DNA of 64,000 nt from the NCBI GenBank assembly GCA_018242665.1, contig JAFEBL010000007.1, positions 62,001-126,000 on the forward strand. Direction: 5' to 3'. This stretch comes from Nitrospira sp. GTDB lineage: Bacteria > Nitrospirota > Nitrospiria > Nitrospirales > Nitrospiraceae. The notes below the pieces were generated by a model. The model saw only the letters and a program-made list of their open reading frames with translations, made no database searches and was not told the origin of the DNA. How positions within the stretch are numbered: the first letter of the stretch is position 1; the number at the start of each line of letters is the position of its first letter. Shown here one piece after another: positions 8,247 to 18,291 of the stretch. Made by a program: the position numbers and the translations under genes.

Positions 8247-9929
8247 ATGGCGACGAACGATAAGCAAGTTATTTTTTCACTGGTCGGAGTGGGCAAGGTC
8301 TATCCGCCCAAGAAACAAGTCCTGCGCGATATCTACCTGGGCTTTTATTACGGCGCCAAGATCGGCGTGTTGGGGTTGAACGGGTCCGGAAAAAGCTCTT
8401 TGCTGAAAATCATCGCCGGTGTGGATCCGAACTATGTGGGCGAGATCACACGCTCGAAGGGTTATAGCGTCGGCTTGCTCGAACAGGAGCCGCAGCTCGA
8501 CCCGAACAAGACCGTCAAGGAAGTCGTGGAGGAAGGCAAGAAAGAACTAGTCGCCTTGCTGCACGAATATGAGGCGGTCAGCAACAGCATGGGTGAGGCG
8601 AGCCCGGATGAGATGGAAAAGCTCATCGACAAGCAGGCGCAACTGCAAGAGAAGATCGAGGCGGCGAACGGCTGGGAACTCGAAAGCGAACTGGAGATCG
8701 CCATGGATGCGTTGCGATGTCCGCCTGCCGATCAAAAAGTGGGCGTCCTCTCGGGAGGCGAAAAACGCCGCGTGGCGCTCTGCCGACTCATGATTCAGGA
8801 GCCGGACATTCTGTTGCTCGATGAGCCGACCAACCATCTCGATGCCGAATCGGTGCAATGGTTGGAACAGCATCTGCAGCAATATAAAGGTACCGTCATC
8901 GCCGTCACGCACGATCGCTACTTCCTCGACAATGTCGCGGGCTGGATTCTGGAACTGGATCGCGGTCACGGCATTCCATTTCAGGGCAACTACACGTCCT
9001 GGCTGGAGCAAAAACAGGAACGGCTGGAGAAGGAAGAGAAGGCCGAATCCAAACGCAAGAAGACGCTGGAACACGAGTTGGAATGGATCCGGATGTCGCC
9101 GAAAGCCCGCCAATCGAAGGGCAAGGCGCGCCTCAATCGCTACGAAGAACTGGTCAACCAGAAGCAGGATCAGCTGGCCGCCGATCTGGAAATCTACATT
9201 CCGCCGGGACCGCGCCTGGGTGATGTGGTCGTGGAGGCGAAAGGGATCAGCAAGGCGTTCGGCGACAATGTGCTGTATGAAAACGTGGAATTCAGCCTGC
9301 CGAAAGGCGGCATCGTGGGAGTCGTGGGCCCCAATGGGGCAGGCAAGACGACCATGTTCCGCATGATCATCGGTAAGGAGAAACCGGATACGGGCACCAT
9401 CCGGATCGGCGAAACCGTCAAGCTCGGCTATGTCGATCAGGACCGCAGCCTCGATCCCAACAAAACCGTCTACGAAATCATCTCCGATGGGCAGGACACG
9501 ATCATGCTGGGCAAGGCCGAGGTCAATGCCCGCGGGTACTGCGCCCGCTTCAACTTCGCCGGGACCGACCAGCAGAAAAAGGTAAAAGACCTGTCGGGCG
9601 GAGAGCGCAATCGTGTGCACCTGGCTCGTATGTTGAAAGAAGGCGCGAACTTGATCATCCTCGACGAGCCGACCAACGACCTCGACGTGAACACGCTTCG
9701 CGCCTTGGAAGAGGGGTTAGAAGGTTTCGCCGGCTGTGCGGTCATCAGCAGCCACGACCGCTGGTTCCTGGACCGCATTGCCACGCACATCATGGCGTTC
9801 GAGGGCGATAGCAAAGTGGTCTGGTATGAGGGCAACTATAGCGAATACGAAGCCGATCGGAAGCGCCGGCTCGGCAAAGAAGCCGACCAGCCGCATCGAA
9901 TCAGGTATCGCAAACTCACGCGGGGGTGA
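8247..9929 (+). CDS. ettA: Energy-dependent translational throttle protein EttA (ABC-F)
   Basis: A 560-residue ABC-F ATPase, the usual length for EttA. It has two nucleotide-binding domains with no membrane part. Domain 1 has Walker [10 protein letters not shown] (about residue 47), signature [11 protein letters not shown] and Walker [12 protein letters not shown]; domain 2 has [20 protein letters not shown] and [12 protein letters not shown]. Between them lies the charged P-site tRNA-interaction linker (about 255-315). The C-terminal HRIRYRKL tail is typical of EttA. The family binds the ribosomal E site and gates the first peptide bond according to ATP/ADP ratio. GAGAGGACC precedes ATG 8247. 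It is monocistronic. Confidence 0.95.
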   Translation: MATNDKQVIFSLVGVGKVYPPKKQVLRDIYLGFYYGAKIGVLGLNGSGKSSLLKIIAGVDPNYVGEITRSKGYSVGLLEQEPQLDPNKTVKEVVEEGKKELVALLHEYEAVSNSMGEASPDEMEKLIDKQAQLQEKIEAANGWELESELEIAMDALRCPPADQKVGVLSGGEKRRVALCRLMIQEPDILLLDEPTNHLDAESVQWLEQHLQQYKGTVIAVTHDRYFLDNVAGWILELDRGHGIPFQGNYTSWLEQKQERLEKEEKAESKRKKTLEHELEWIRMSPKARQSKGKARLNRYEELVNQKQDQLAADLEIYIPPGPRLGDVVVEAKGISKAFGDNVLYENVEFSLPKGGIVGVVGPNGAGKTTMFRMIIGKEKPDTGTIRIGETVKLGYVDQDRSLDPNKTVYEIISDGQDTIMLGKAEVNARGYCARFNFAGTDQQKKVKDLSGGERNRVHLARMLKEGANLIILDEPTNDLDVNTLRALEEGLEGFAGCAVISSHDRWFLDRIATHIMAFEGDSKVVWYEGNYSEYEADRKRRLGKEADQPHRIRYRKLTRG

Positions 9930-10268
9930 GGGCAATTCCGTCGGCTCCAGTGCAACGCTTCACCAAACAGGTTTTCCATAAAGGACTCCAGACTTCCACG
10001 AACCCGTAATAGACCTCCCTCAACTCGAGAATCCCTATTCATTCCTAAGTGGGACGACGCCACATCCTAGTCATATCTACGTGATGTCGCAGAGGCCGGA
10101 TCTTGTCCGTCGTACCAACTAGCATCAGCCTGCTGGCAGCCGCAAGAATGTGACACGGATCCTTGACAAATATTCGTGTCAGGGGTACTAGACGACACCC
10201 ACCGAAAAAGTTCCACCGTTTCCGCAAGGACCAATAAATCTGAATCACAGTTGTCCGGGAGGATCATC
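9930..10268. other. Intergenic region upstream of the 749-residue gene
   Basis: This is 339 bases without a convincing gene. The first 200 bases show neither a hairpin terminator nor a conserved-looking frame. The last 110 bases contain a candidate promoter and the ribosome binding site GGGAGGAT just before ATG 10269. I see no repeat copy here. Confidence 0.6.
10163..10191 (+). promoter_or_regulatory. Candidate sigma-70 promoter
   Basis: A perfect -35 box TTGACA (10163-10168) is followed by a 17-base spacer and TACTAG (10186-10191), a weak -10. Transcription would begin near 10198, leaving a leader of about 70 bases before the gene starting at 10269. The -10 is the poor half, so an activator may be needed. 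Confidence 0.4.
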
Positions 10269-12518
10269 ATGGACGAAGCCCACAACGCCGCGGTCGTGGT
10301 CGGGTCGGATCCGGAGGATTCAATTCTCGCGCAGATGCACGGTAAATCCATTACCTGTGGGTATGACGTCGTGTGTGCCATGGAGGCGGATCTCATCAAC
10401 GCCCTGCTTGTCCAGCAGTACATCGTTAACGTGAAGAAAGGCGCGTCGCTGCCGACGATCACCGCCACCGTGCCGGTGATCCAGAACATCTCCGTGGAGT
10501 TCGTCGGTCTCACACTAGGGCCGCCGCTCATCAGCTTCGATCCGCGCCTTGACCCGGGGTCAATTATCCTGACAATCGGTTTTATCTCCGGTCTCGTCAA
10601 TACCGTGCAAACGAGCGGTGATGTCACAACGCTGCTGGGAACCCAAGTCATCTCTCCTGGCGATCAGTATTCGCTGACTGGCGTGGTGCCGCTCACCAGC
10701 GTGACGGGAGAAGTGCAAGCCAACCACGACGTCGTGATCGATATTGCAAACGGATCGCAGTTCGTGGCCCATTTGAACTTAGGGGGAGCGGGGGAGACGA
10801 CTCTGGGCCAGTACTTCCTGAGCTGGCTGCAAGCCAACATCCAGAATTTCCAATACACACTCGGCACCCTCGTCTGCACACCCGGCGGGACGGATCTTAC
10901 GCCGGCCGGCAATTTTCAGTTTGCGACTCAATTCGATGCCACCGATTCACAAGACAAGGGCCGGCTGCTTCTATTCATTCCCACCACGTACAATCCACAA
11001 GGAGGATCAGGGACATCCCTGTCGATTGCCGACATCATTCCCGAGGGCTATTCGGCTGCTCTTCTCGTCTCCAGCCAGGTCCTGTTTCAGAACATCCTCT
11101 TGAAATTTTTCCAGCGGGCGTTTGCCGGATACGGCGTCATCGTGTCCGCGAGCCAGGCGAGCAACAATCCGGAACTCGCCTATGTCCTGGAGACCTCGGG
11201 CGGCATGGTCGGCGCCGGGCAAATCGACTATTACGATCAGTATGACAATAGGTATGTGTCAGGCACGTCGGTCGGGATGCAGGTCACCAAGGAGGCGGTC
11301 AACGTGCCGTTCCCCACGACGACGATCAGTTCCGATGCCCAGGGCCATATTGGCATTGCAGGCAGCTCGAGCTGGAACCAGCCTTGGGCGAAGGGTGTCT
11401 TGTCAAAATGGGGCATGAGCTATACGAATGGCACGGTCGGCATGCGTGCCGCAGTGAGCTGCACCAGCGTCGGTACCGTCGATCCGGTCCACGATATGAT
11501 CTCATTTGCGGGAGCTCCGTCGGTCGAAGTGACCTTCGATCAGAGCAGCAACTTTGATCAACTCTTCGGTTCGGGAGGAGCGGGGAACGTCGTGGGCCAA
11601 CAGATCGCCGACAACGCCACGCCGGCGCTCACGGGACTCTTCACGTTCAGTTTCCCTCAGATCAATGCCTTTGCCGTGAGCAATCTCTTGTTTCCGGCCG
11701 AACATATCTTGTCGTTGAACGACGTATACGTGCCCGGAGATCTTGTCATCTTCGGGAACGTGCAGAAGCAGGGGGTGGCGGTCACGCCGGTTCAAGTGAC
11801 GTTGGGGCCGGGGCAGACGGAACAGTTCATGGCGAGTGGAGGGTCGACTGTGACATGGGCGGCGCAGCTCGGCACGGTCTCAAGCAGCGGGTACTACACT
11901 GCGCCGGCGTCGATTTCGCATCCGCAGACGGACGTGATATCGGCCAACGGCGTCGGCGTCGCGGTCGTCACGTTGATTCCCGGCGGCGTGTTGGTCAGCC
12001 CGTCGTTCTCATATATCGTCCCCTCGAGCAACACGGCTGAGCCTCAACAATTCATCGCGGCCGGTGCCGGTGTCGGGAGCGAGGGCGTGGCATGGACGGT
12101 GTCCCCTCAACTCGGAAGCATTTCGCCAGACGGCCTGTATACCCCGCCGTGGAGTGGGATACAGGGATTGCAGGCGGTGACGATCACTGCGACGAGCAAG
12201 GCCGATCCTAGCGCACAGGGGGTCGCGCTCGCAGTCGTGGCCGCAGCCAATCCCACCGACGTCGCCGTCACCCCGCCGTCCATGATCGCTCCCCTGACGC
12301 CGGGACAAACCCAGCAATTCACGGCGAACGTGATCGGATCGCAAGACCAGGCCGTCACCTGGAGCATCCTTCCCGCGGGTGTCGGAACCATTTCAGCAAG
12401 CGGCTTGTATCAAGCACCGGCGCAGATCGCGATCCCCCAGCCGGTGGTCATCGTCGCGACAAGTCAGGTGGTGTCAATGTTGTTCGGCACCTCACTGGTG
12501 ACGATTGCGCCGGCGTGA
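10269..12518 (+). CDS. Possible TULIP-like protein with three bacterial Ig-like repeats
   Basis: A 749-residue protein. ATG 10269 follows GGGAGGATCATC; upstream codons in the same frame lack a ribosome site. Residues 1-500 are unfamiliar, but CGYDVVCAMEADLINALL near residue 31 resembles the GWDxVxA...N opening of clostridial P-47-type TULIP lipid-binding proteins; I offer this only as a weak match. The last third holds three Ig-like (BIG-type) repeats starting near residues 503, 575 and 665, each with a PGQTxQF-like strand, a VTW core and a GxYxAP or GLYxxP turn. No secretion signal is visible, although such repeats are normally extracellular. It is followed by the 1817-residue gene and probably acts with it. 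Confidence 0.6.
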   Translation: MDEAHNAAVVVGSDPEDSILAQMHGKSITCGYDVVCAMEADLINALLVQQYIVNVKKGASLPTITATVPVIQNISVEFVGLTLGPPLISFDPRLDPGSIILTIGFISGLVNTVQTSGDVTTLLGTQVISPGDQYSLTGVVPLTSVTGEVQANHDVVIDIANGSQFVAHLNLGGAGETTLGQYFLSWLQANIQNFQYTLGTLVCTPGGTDLTPAGNFQFATQFDATDSQDKGRLLLFIPTTYNPQGGSGTSLSIADIIPEGYSAALLVSSQVLFQNILLKFFQRAFAGYGVIVSASQASNNPELAYVLETSGGMVGAGQIDYYDQYDNRYVSGTSVGMQVTKEAVNVPFPTTTISSDAQGHIGIAGSSSWNQPWAKGVLSKWGMSYTNGTVGMRAAVSCTSVGTVDPVHDMISFAGAPSVEVTFDQSSNFDQLFGSGGAGNVVGQQIADNATPALTGLFTFSFPQINAFAVSNLLFPAEHILSLNDVYVPGDLVIFGNVQKQGVAVTPVQVTLGPGQTEQFMASGGSTVTWAAQLGTVSSSGYYTAPASISHPQTDVISANGVGVAVVTLIPGGVLVSPSFSYIVPSSNTAEPQQFIAAGAGVGSEGVAWTVSPQLGSISPDGLYTPPWSGIQGLQAVTITATSKADPSAQGVALAVVAAANPTDVAVTPPSMIAPLTPGQTQQFTANVIGSQDQAVTWSILPAGVGTISASGLYQAPAQIAIPQPVVIVATSQVVSMLFGTSLVTIAPA

Positions 12519-12636
12519 AATCCCGCAGATTGTTGAACAGCATCCTCACAGCTTGTGAAAGGGGATGAATCGGACCTTTTTCCCATCCAGCTCGCATGTC
12601 GGAACGACATCTGTGATTCCCAACAAGGAGGCCACG

Positions 12637-15600
12637 ATGACCCGCATGTCCGCCACTGCAACGACCCATCTCCATCCTGTCGAAGACACGGCGCATACAG
12701 CCGGCATTACCTCGAGCATGGCCTCGAGATATGGTGTGTTGCCCCGCGCGTTTCCTTCCAGGAAAGTACGCCCCGACTTCTCGCCGTTGTCCATGGTGTT
12801 CAATCGCCGGATGCGGCGCGGCTTTCGACTGGTGAAGGAGAAGGGTGCGGGCAAACGGAGAACCTCGCGTCCCGCCGGCACCTCCCGACGTACAAGGCCG
12901 GTCGATCGCGTGAGCGGATTACGCCTGGGCGGCTTCCAGCAACCGTCGTTCACAACGATTCCTTCCTCTCTCCTGTTCGGTCCGGCGGACGACATTGCGA
13001 TGGGCTGGGATGGCACGCTGTGGGCCATTGATACGAGCGGGGCGCCGCATCTCTTCGATCCGGGAGCGCAGCAGTGGAATCCTTATGGCGCGGGCGTCGA
13101 TGCGGCCTGCCAGATAGGCTCCACGGTGTACTGGTTTCGCCAGGGTCAGTATGCCACGGCTGGCTCTGGCGGCAGTATGAGCACGCCGCAACCGGTTGCC
13201 ACGAACTGGCCTCTCTTGCCGGATTCGTTCAAACTCGGAGTACACGGTGCGGCGAACGTCAACGGCGTATTGTATGTATTCAACGGGGGGTGTTACCTCG
13301 CGGCGGACGGCTTCGTGCCTCGCGCGATGCTGACCGATCTCGTCAACTGGCCGCAGACGCAGCACTGGGCGCCAGGCGTCATTGATGCGGTCTATTCCGA
13401 CGGCAGCAACCATGTGAGTCTGTTCCGAGGCGCGGAATACATCACCGTCGACCTTCCAAGCAAGACGGTGACTACGACGCCTGCACCGATCGCCAACTAT
13501 CCCGGCTGGCAGGACCGGATCCCACAGGACTGGGCCGCGACGGGGATCGACGCGGCGTTCATACAGGGCGATGCGACGGTCATCTGCAAGGGCCCTGCGG
13601 TCGTCACGTTCAGTCCGAACAGCTCAGAGGTCCCAACGCCGGAATACATCGCGGTGGCCAACACCGATTGGCCGGCGCCGTGGCACCCGCTGTTGCAGCA
13701 TGCCCCAAGCGGGCGTATGGGGAACCTCTGGGTCGCGACCCGAGACGGCGCTGTCCTCACGCATGATGGTGCGCAATGGAACGTGAGACCTGGGGAAGTT
13801 GCGGCAGCATCGGTATCTATAGGCGTCGATGGCAGTGCGTTCTTGTGTGCCGCCGCATCACCCATTTTGTCGCAGTGGAACGCCGCCGCAGGCCAATGGC
13901 AGGCAGTCGTGACCGCGGGCAGCAACCTCCAACAAGTTGCGGTTGGTGATGCCACTCGCGTGTGGGTACGCGATGGTGACAACAACGTGCACAGTCTCGA
14001 TGCGACTCACCACACCCTCACTGCAGTACCGCTTGTGGGGACGCCCACGCACATCGCCGCCAATTCCGACGGCACGTTGTGGCATTGTACCGATGACACC
14101 AATGTCTATCGCTTCATTTCCGAAGGGAACGCGGCGTCCGCGGCGATACAGATTGATCCGGGGGGCGTGGCGAGCGTCCATAAGGTCTCCAGCACCGGTT
14201 TCGGCACCGCGCATTGTTTGGCGCAACGGCTCGACGGCAGCATGAGCGTCTACCGCTATGACTCACCCTATGTCTTCAAAACATCCCAGTCCTATTACGC
14301 CAGCTGCCACGGGAGTAACCAGATTGCACAGGGGCTCGGCAATCTGTACATCGTGTCTCTCGACACGACGATTCCGAGTTCGGTGGTGGTCGCACTGGAT
14401 GCCCACACGGGCCTCGAGGTCGCGCGCGCGCAACCGTATGGCGGCGACGTGATCTATCGGGGGGTGGCGTTCGACCCGCTAAACGAACTGGTCTATGTCA
14501 CGGTGTCTCCGCTCGAAGACAGCAGCACGCATGCCGGCGCACTGATCGCGTTGGATGCCCGGACGCTGGAGCAGAAATGGTCCTTCAGCACGGCGGGCGG
14601 CGCCGACTCCGCGCCGGTGTTGAACGGACGACATCTGTGCTTCGGCGATCGCACGAACACAATTTATATGTTCGACACACGGATGGCCCTGGCGCAAGGG
14701 CTCAACGGTCAAACACCCACGCCCACGTGGCAGTGGGCCGTCCCCTCGCCGGCGATCTGGCCGAACACTCCGAACCAACGCGTGGCGGCTCCTCTCCTCG
14801 CGAACGGGCGGGTGTATGCAGCGATATGGTATTTATCCGTCGAGGTCGCCACGGTTCGAAGCCACCACCTGTATCTGGCCCAGTGCAGCGCGAGGGACGG
14901 CAGTGGGCCGCAGGTCACGCCGCTCCACGTCTCGGGTCTCTCAGCCGTGATCATCGATCAGGCGCTGACGCCGCCCGTGCAGGTTCAAGGAAATTTTGCG
15001 GGGACACTTGCCCCGGCACTCGCATTCAACGGTGCCGATGCGATCGTGCTCGCGGACCCGGCAGGCAAGCTCGCCACCCGCGCCTACGAGCTCCCGAATC
15101 AGGCGAACAATCAAATCTCTACCGGCATTGCCGTCGATCCGACATCGGCGCTCGCCAATGGCAGCTCTGCACTGTGGTTTGCCGATAAGACCGCCACGCT
15201 GTCGGTGCTCGGCAACGACCTGGCACTGATTAAGAGCTACAAGGCATCGCAGCGCGTGGGGCCGTATGTGTGCACCACACCGATCCTGTACAAAGACGCA
15301 TTCGGGACCTTGACGGTGGTCTACGGGCTCGTCGACACGCAGAACGAAGCCGGGTACTTGTATGGCCTGGATGCCGCGACCGGCGCGATCATGAGCGTCC
15401 CCACGGGGGAGACGCAGATCACGGCGCTTTCGCAGGATCATACGAACGGCGTCGTTTATGCCGCCGGCGCCGATTCCGATCTCTCCGGAAACGCAGTCAA
15501 TCAGATCGCTCAAGTGTTCGGTATCCGGGTCGATGAATGGCCGCAGACGCTGCGCGACTTCGTCACCGACTCGCAATTGATGACGGACTACGACGATTCG

Positions 15601-18090
15601 GTGCCCGGGCAAGCGTTCGCGCGATATCAAACCCACGTAACCGTCGTCGACGATCAGAAGAACGCGCAGCCGCACGCAGCGTTGAAGATCTGGGCTGATC
15701 AGCCGAATACCACCATCATCATCGACGGGCAGCCGTACGCGATCGGTCCAGGCGATACCGACTTCGCACAAGTCAAGACCGGCATCGACGGCGCCATCGC
15801 CCTGGCAAGCAACGCAACCGACTACTTCGCCTCTCCGCTCCGCATCTGGGCGAGTTTCATGGATCCATACGAGCGTATCGTCGTCTATCCCGACCAGGAG
15901 TTTCATGTGCGCGTCACGACCGCGCATGCGAACGCGGACGATACCGATCCCGACAAGGTCAATCTGATGACGGCGGCCGCATACAGCGGCAAACCGCTCT
16001 TTACCGATGACGAAAAGCAGGCGAGTCAGCCGCAACAGATCGCGAATTCGATCCAACAGGTCTCCCGGGGCATCGGTGTCAATGGAGCGGGTCACTCGGC
16101 CGCGGCCTCCTTCGACCGCGTGATGCACCGTGCTTCGCCGCTGAGGATGAGCGACGGGAGAGCGAGGGCGGCGTCGCCACCGAACAACTACTTCGCCTAC
16201 AGCGATCTTGCCGGCGCCGCGCACTTCTTCACCAACATCCCGGCCGCCCGGCCGATGGCCATTGCCGAGCCAGTCGGCGCCGCGCTCTGGATCGCGGATC
16301 CGCGCGATCCCGCCCCGACGCCGGGTACCTATCCGACGTTCGTCCCCCTGTCACCGGCCGAGGCGCGTGACGCGATCGACGCGCTTCCCGGCCAGCCCTG
16401 GGATCCCGAGTTGGATCTACCGCCCGGCACCCGAGGATCGGGACGGGCCGGAAATATCTTCACGGATTTCTGGAACTGGCTCAAAAACGCGGTCACGACA
16501 ATTACCCATATCGTCGTCAGCGTCGCCGAGGACGTCATGGTCGGCATCGCCTACGTCGTGAACAATGTTGCGAAGGTGTTCAAGGCGGTGTTGAAGGTCC
16601 TCGACGATGTGTTCCCCTTTCTCGGTTCGTTTTTCCAGATGCTCGAGAAGGTCCTTGACGACGTGGTGCAGGCACTCAGCGTCCTGCTCGATTTCGGCGA
16701 GATTCTGAAGACTCAAAAATGGTTAGTACAAGAAGTGAACCAATTGAGTTCGGAGTTAGTCGCCAATGTCAGTACCATCCAATCACACGTGGACAATTTC
16801 TTCATGCAGGGCGAATCCGCGATCAAGGGATTCCTCGATCAACTTCGCCAGAGCCTGCAGAACTCCACGAATCCGAATGCCGGACTCAAGGATATGAGCG
16901 GCATGGGGGCCACCCCGCACAGCATGTTCACCGTCGGTTCGCCAGGAGGACAAGCCTCTTCGCACGCCACTCAATGTGCGTGGCCGATGCACAAGTTGAA
17001 GACCGGATTGCCATCAGCCACCGTCCCTTCGTCAGCGACCGATCGTCCATGCTCTCCGCCGGGGGTCGGCGATCCACTCACCGATTTCATCACCACCTTC
17101 ATCGGGCGCATTACAGGCGACGGCGATCTGACCGAGTCGTTCAATCAGTTTCAGTCAGATTTCGGGCAGCTGTTCCATGCCACGTCGGCCGGTGAGTTCT
17201 TTTCGACGCTGCTTGTCACTCTCATCGATGCGGTGGAGACATTGTTGATCGGGGCGTTGGCTGTAGGGAATGCGTTTCTCGATGGCATGCTCACGGTCGC
17301 TGCCGATCTCATCACCGCTGTCATGAGAGTGCTCAACGCTGAGATTCAAATCCCGGTGCTGAGCGGCCTCTACCAGAGTCTGACGGGTGAATCATTGACG
17401 ATCCTGAATGTGATCATGCTGGTCGGAGCCATTCCGGCCACCATCCTGTATAAGGTCGTGACGGGACGGTTCCCATCGCAGGATCTTGATCTTCCCCCGG
17501 CTGCCGGCCAAGTCGGGGCCAGCCCTGTGGCCGCGAAAGTGCTGGGTGTGTTGAACGGGCTGGTCGTGCTCGTCGCCGGCATGGTCAACGGCGCTTCCGA
17601 TGCAAACGGGGAGGAAGGCGACACGGCTCTTGGTTGGGTTTCGGTCGGACTCGGGGCGGTCAGCGCCGTGTTCACCTTTCCCTTGATCGGGAATGCGACT
17701 CCCAGCGGAGGCGACTGGATGGTCTATGGTGTGAGTCTGGCGGTGCTGTTGTGGTGTTTCTGGACCAGCCTCATTTCTATCCCCGGAGTTCCCGCCTCCG
17801 TGATGTACAGCTTGCTGAACGTGGGTCTTTTCGCCGCCACGATCAATGCGTTCGTCCAGGACGGCAAATTTGATCCGATATCAGACGTGGCATTCGTCGG
17901 GGGGATCATCGGTGCGGTGGCGGGAATGAGTAACCCCATTAAACTGGCACCACAACCGGCACCGGCGGTGGTAGGCGTGATCGATGTCGCCGGTGGGCTC
18001 GTGGGAGGATTCATCGACGCGGCAACCGCGCTGTTCGAGAACCCTCCTTCGGCGACGAGTCCGAGAGGAGCGGCTCTCACGTCGATCTAA
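12637..18090 (+). CDS. Giant hemopexin/tectonin/PQQ-propeller protein with hydrophobic tail
   Basis: A protein of 1817 residues. ATG 12637 is chosen over 12565 because AAGGAGGCC lies just before it. After an Arg-rich N-terminus come hemopexin-like repeats (about 149-328: DAA starts, VYWFRQGQYA, LYVFNGGCYLA, VSLFRGAEYITVD) set inside tectonin-like blades (about 120-150 and 350-545: GTLWAIDTSGAPHLFD, GNLWVATRDGAVLTHDG). A PQQ-type propeller (about 570-960: VVALDAHTGLEVAR, LIALDARTLEQKWSF) and an Ig/CarboxypepD_reg-like segment (about 985-1098) follow. Residues 1268-1411 form long amphipathic helices and 1521-1804 are hydrophobic helices. No Sec signal is seen. Carbohydrate or surface binding is likely from the repeats; the tail could insert into membranes. 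No known whole-length homologue comes to mind. Confidence 0.65.
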   Translation: MTRMSATATTHLHPVEDTAHTAGITSSMASRYGVLPRAFPSRKVRPDFSPLSMVFNRRMRRGFRLVKEKGAGKRRTSRPAGTSRRTRPVDRVSGLRLGGFQQPSFTTIPSSLLFGPADDIAMGWDGTLWAIDTSGAPHLFDPGAQQWNPYGAGVDAACQIGSTVYWFRQGQYATAGSGGSMSTPQPVATNWPLLPDSFKLGVHGAANVNGVLYVFNGGCYLAADGFVPRAMLTDLVNWPQTQHWAPGVIDAVYSDGSNHVSLFRGAEYITVDLPSKTVTTTPAPIANYPGWQDRIPQDWAATGIDAAFIQGDATVICKGPAVVTFSPNSSEVPTPEYIAVANTDWPAPWHPLLQHAPSGRMGNLWVATRDGAVLTHDGAQWNVRPGEVAAASVSIGVDGSAFLCAAASPILSQWNAAAGQWQAVVTAGSNLQQVAVGDATRVWVRDGDNNVHSLDATHHTLTAVPLVGTPTHIAANSDGTLWHCTDDTNVYRFISEGNAASAAIQIDPGGVASVHKVSSTGFGTAHCLAQRLDGSMSVYRYDSPYVFKTSQSYYASCHGSNQIAQGLGNLYIVSLDTTIPSSVVVALDAHTGLEVARAQPYGGDVIYRGVAFDPLNELVYVTVSPLEDSSTHAGALIALDARTLEQKWSFSTAGGADSAPVLNGRHLCFGDRTNTIYMFDTRMALAQGLNGQTPTPTWQWAVPSPAIWPNTPNQRVAAPLLANGRVYAAIWYLSVEVATVRSHHLYLAQCSARDGSGPQVTPLHVSGLSAVIIDQALTPPVQVQGNFAGTLAPALAFNGADAIVLADPAGKLATRAYELPNQANNQISTGIAVDPTSALANGSSALWFADKTATLSVLGNDLALIKSYKASQRVGPYVCTTPILYKDAFGTLTVVYGLVDTQNEAGYLYGLDAATGAIMSVPTGETQITALSQDHTNGVVYAAGADSDLSGNAVNQIAQVFGIRVDEWPQTLRDFVTDSQLMTDYDDSVPGQAFARYQTHVTVVDDQKNAQPHAALKIWADQPNTTIIIDGQPYAIGPGDTDFAQVKTGIDGAIALASNATDYFASPLRIWASFMDPYERIVVYPDQEFHVRVTTAHANADDTDPDKVNLMTAAAYSGKPLFTDDEKQASQPQQIANSIQQVSRGIGVNGAGHSAAASFDRVMHRASPLRMSDGRARAASPPNNYFAYSDLAGAAHFFTNIPAARPMAIAEPVGAALWIADPRDPAPTPGTYPTFVPLSPAEARDAIDALPGQPWDPELDLPPGTRGSGRAGNIFTDFWNWLKNAVTTITHIVVSVAEDVMVGIAYVVNNVAKVFKAVLKVLDDVFPFLGSFFQMLEKVLDDVVQALSVLLDFGEILKTQKWLVQEVNQLSSELVANVSTIQSHVDNFFMQGESAIKGFLDQLRQSLQNSTNPNAGLKDMSGMGATPHSMFTVGSPGGQASSHATQCAWPMHKLKTGLPSATVPSSATDRPCSPPGVGDPLTDFITTFIGRITGDGDLTESFNQFQSDFGQLFHATSAGEFFSTLLVTLIDAVETLLIGALAVGNAFLDGMLTVAADLITAVMRVLNAEIQIPVLSGLYQSLTGESLTILNVIMLVGAIPATILYKVVTGRFPSQDLDLPPAAGQVGASPVAAKVLGVLNGLVVLVAGMVNGASDANGEEGDTALGWVSVGLGAVSAVFTFPLIGNATPSGGDWMVYGVSLAVLLWCFWTSLISIPGVPASVMYSLLNVGLFAATINAFVQDGKFDPISDVAFVGGIIGAVAGMSNPIKLAPQPAPAVVGVIDVAGGLVGGFIDAATALFENPPSATSPRGAALTSI

Positions 18091-18291
18091 TCAATACGTC
18101 GGACCATGGTGGCTCAACGCACGAGCCTGTCCCCCCGTCACCTTGGATGTGGAAAGGAAGGCCCCTCCAGGGTGAACTGGGGAGTGGAGATAGGTACATT
18201 CCTCGTGCGCCGCGAGGGTCGATTCAGATACACTTCAGCAGGCCTGCTGATACGGCGACATCCAATCTCCCCTTCTCTTCGTAAATAGGGC

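Noticed and set aside
8547-9620. 357-codon open frame antisense to ettA
   Set aside because: It is a shadow of the high-GC ettA gene: no ribosome site, odd composition and no recognisable motif.
12565-12636. Longer N-terminus for the giant protein
   Set aside because: The start at 12565 has GGGG only directly adjacent, while 12637 has AAGGAGG at proper distance.
14941-16224. 427-codon antisense open frame in the giant propeller gene
   Set aside because: It is Arg/Gly/Val-rich without domains, and the sense frame has clear propeller and Ig-like motifs.
18106-18288. 60-codon frame between the giant gene and the patatin gene
   Set aside because: No start signal and no conserved-looking pattern; treated as leader region.
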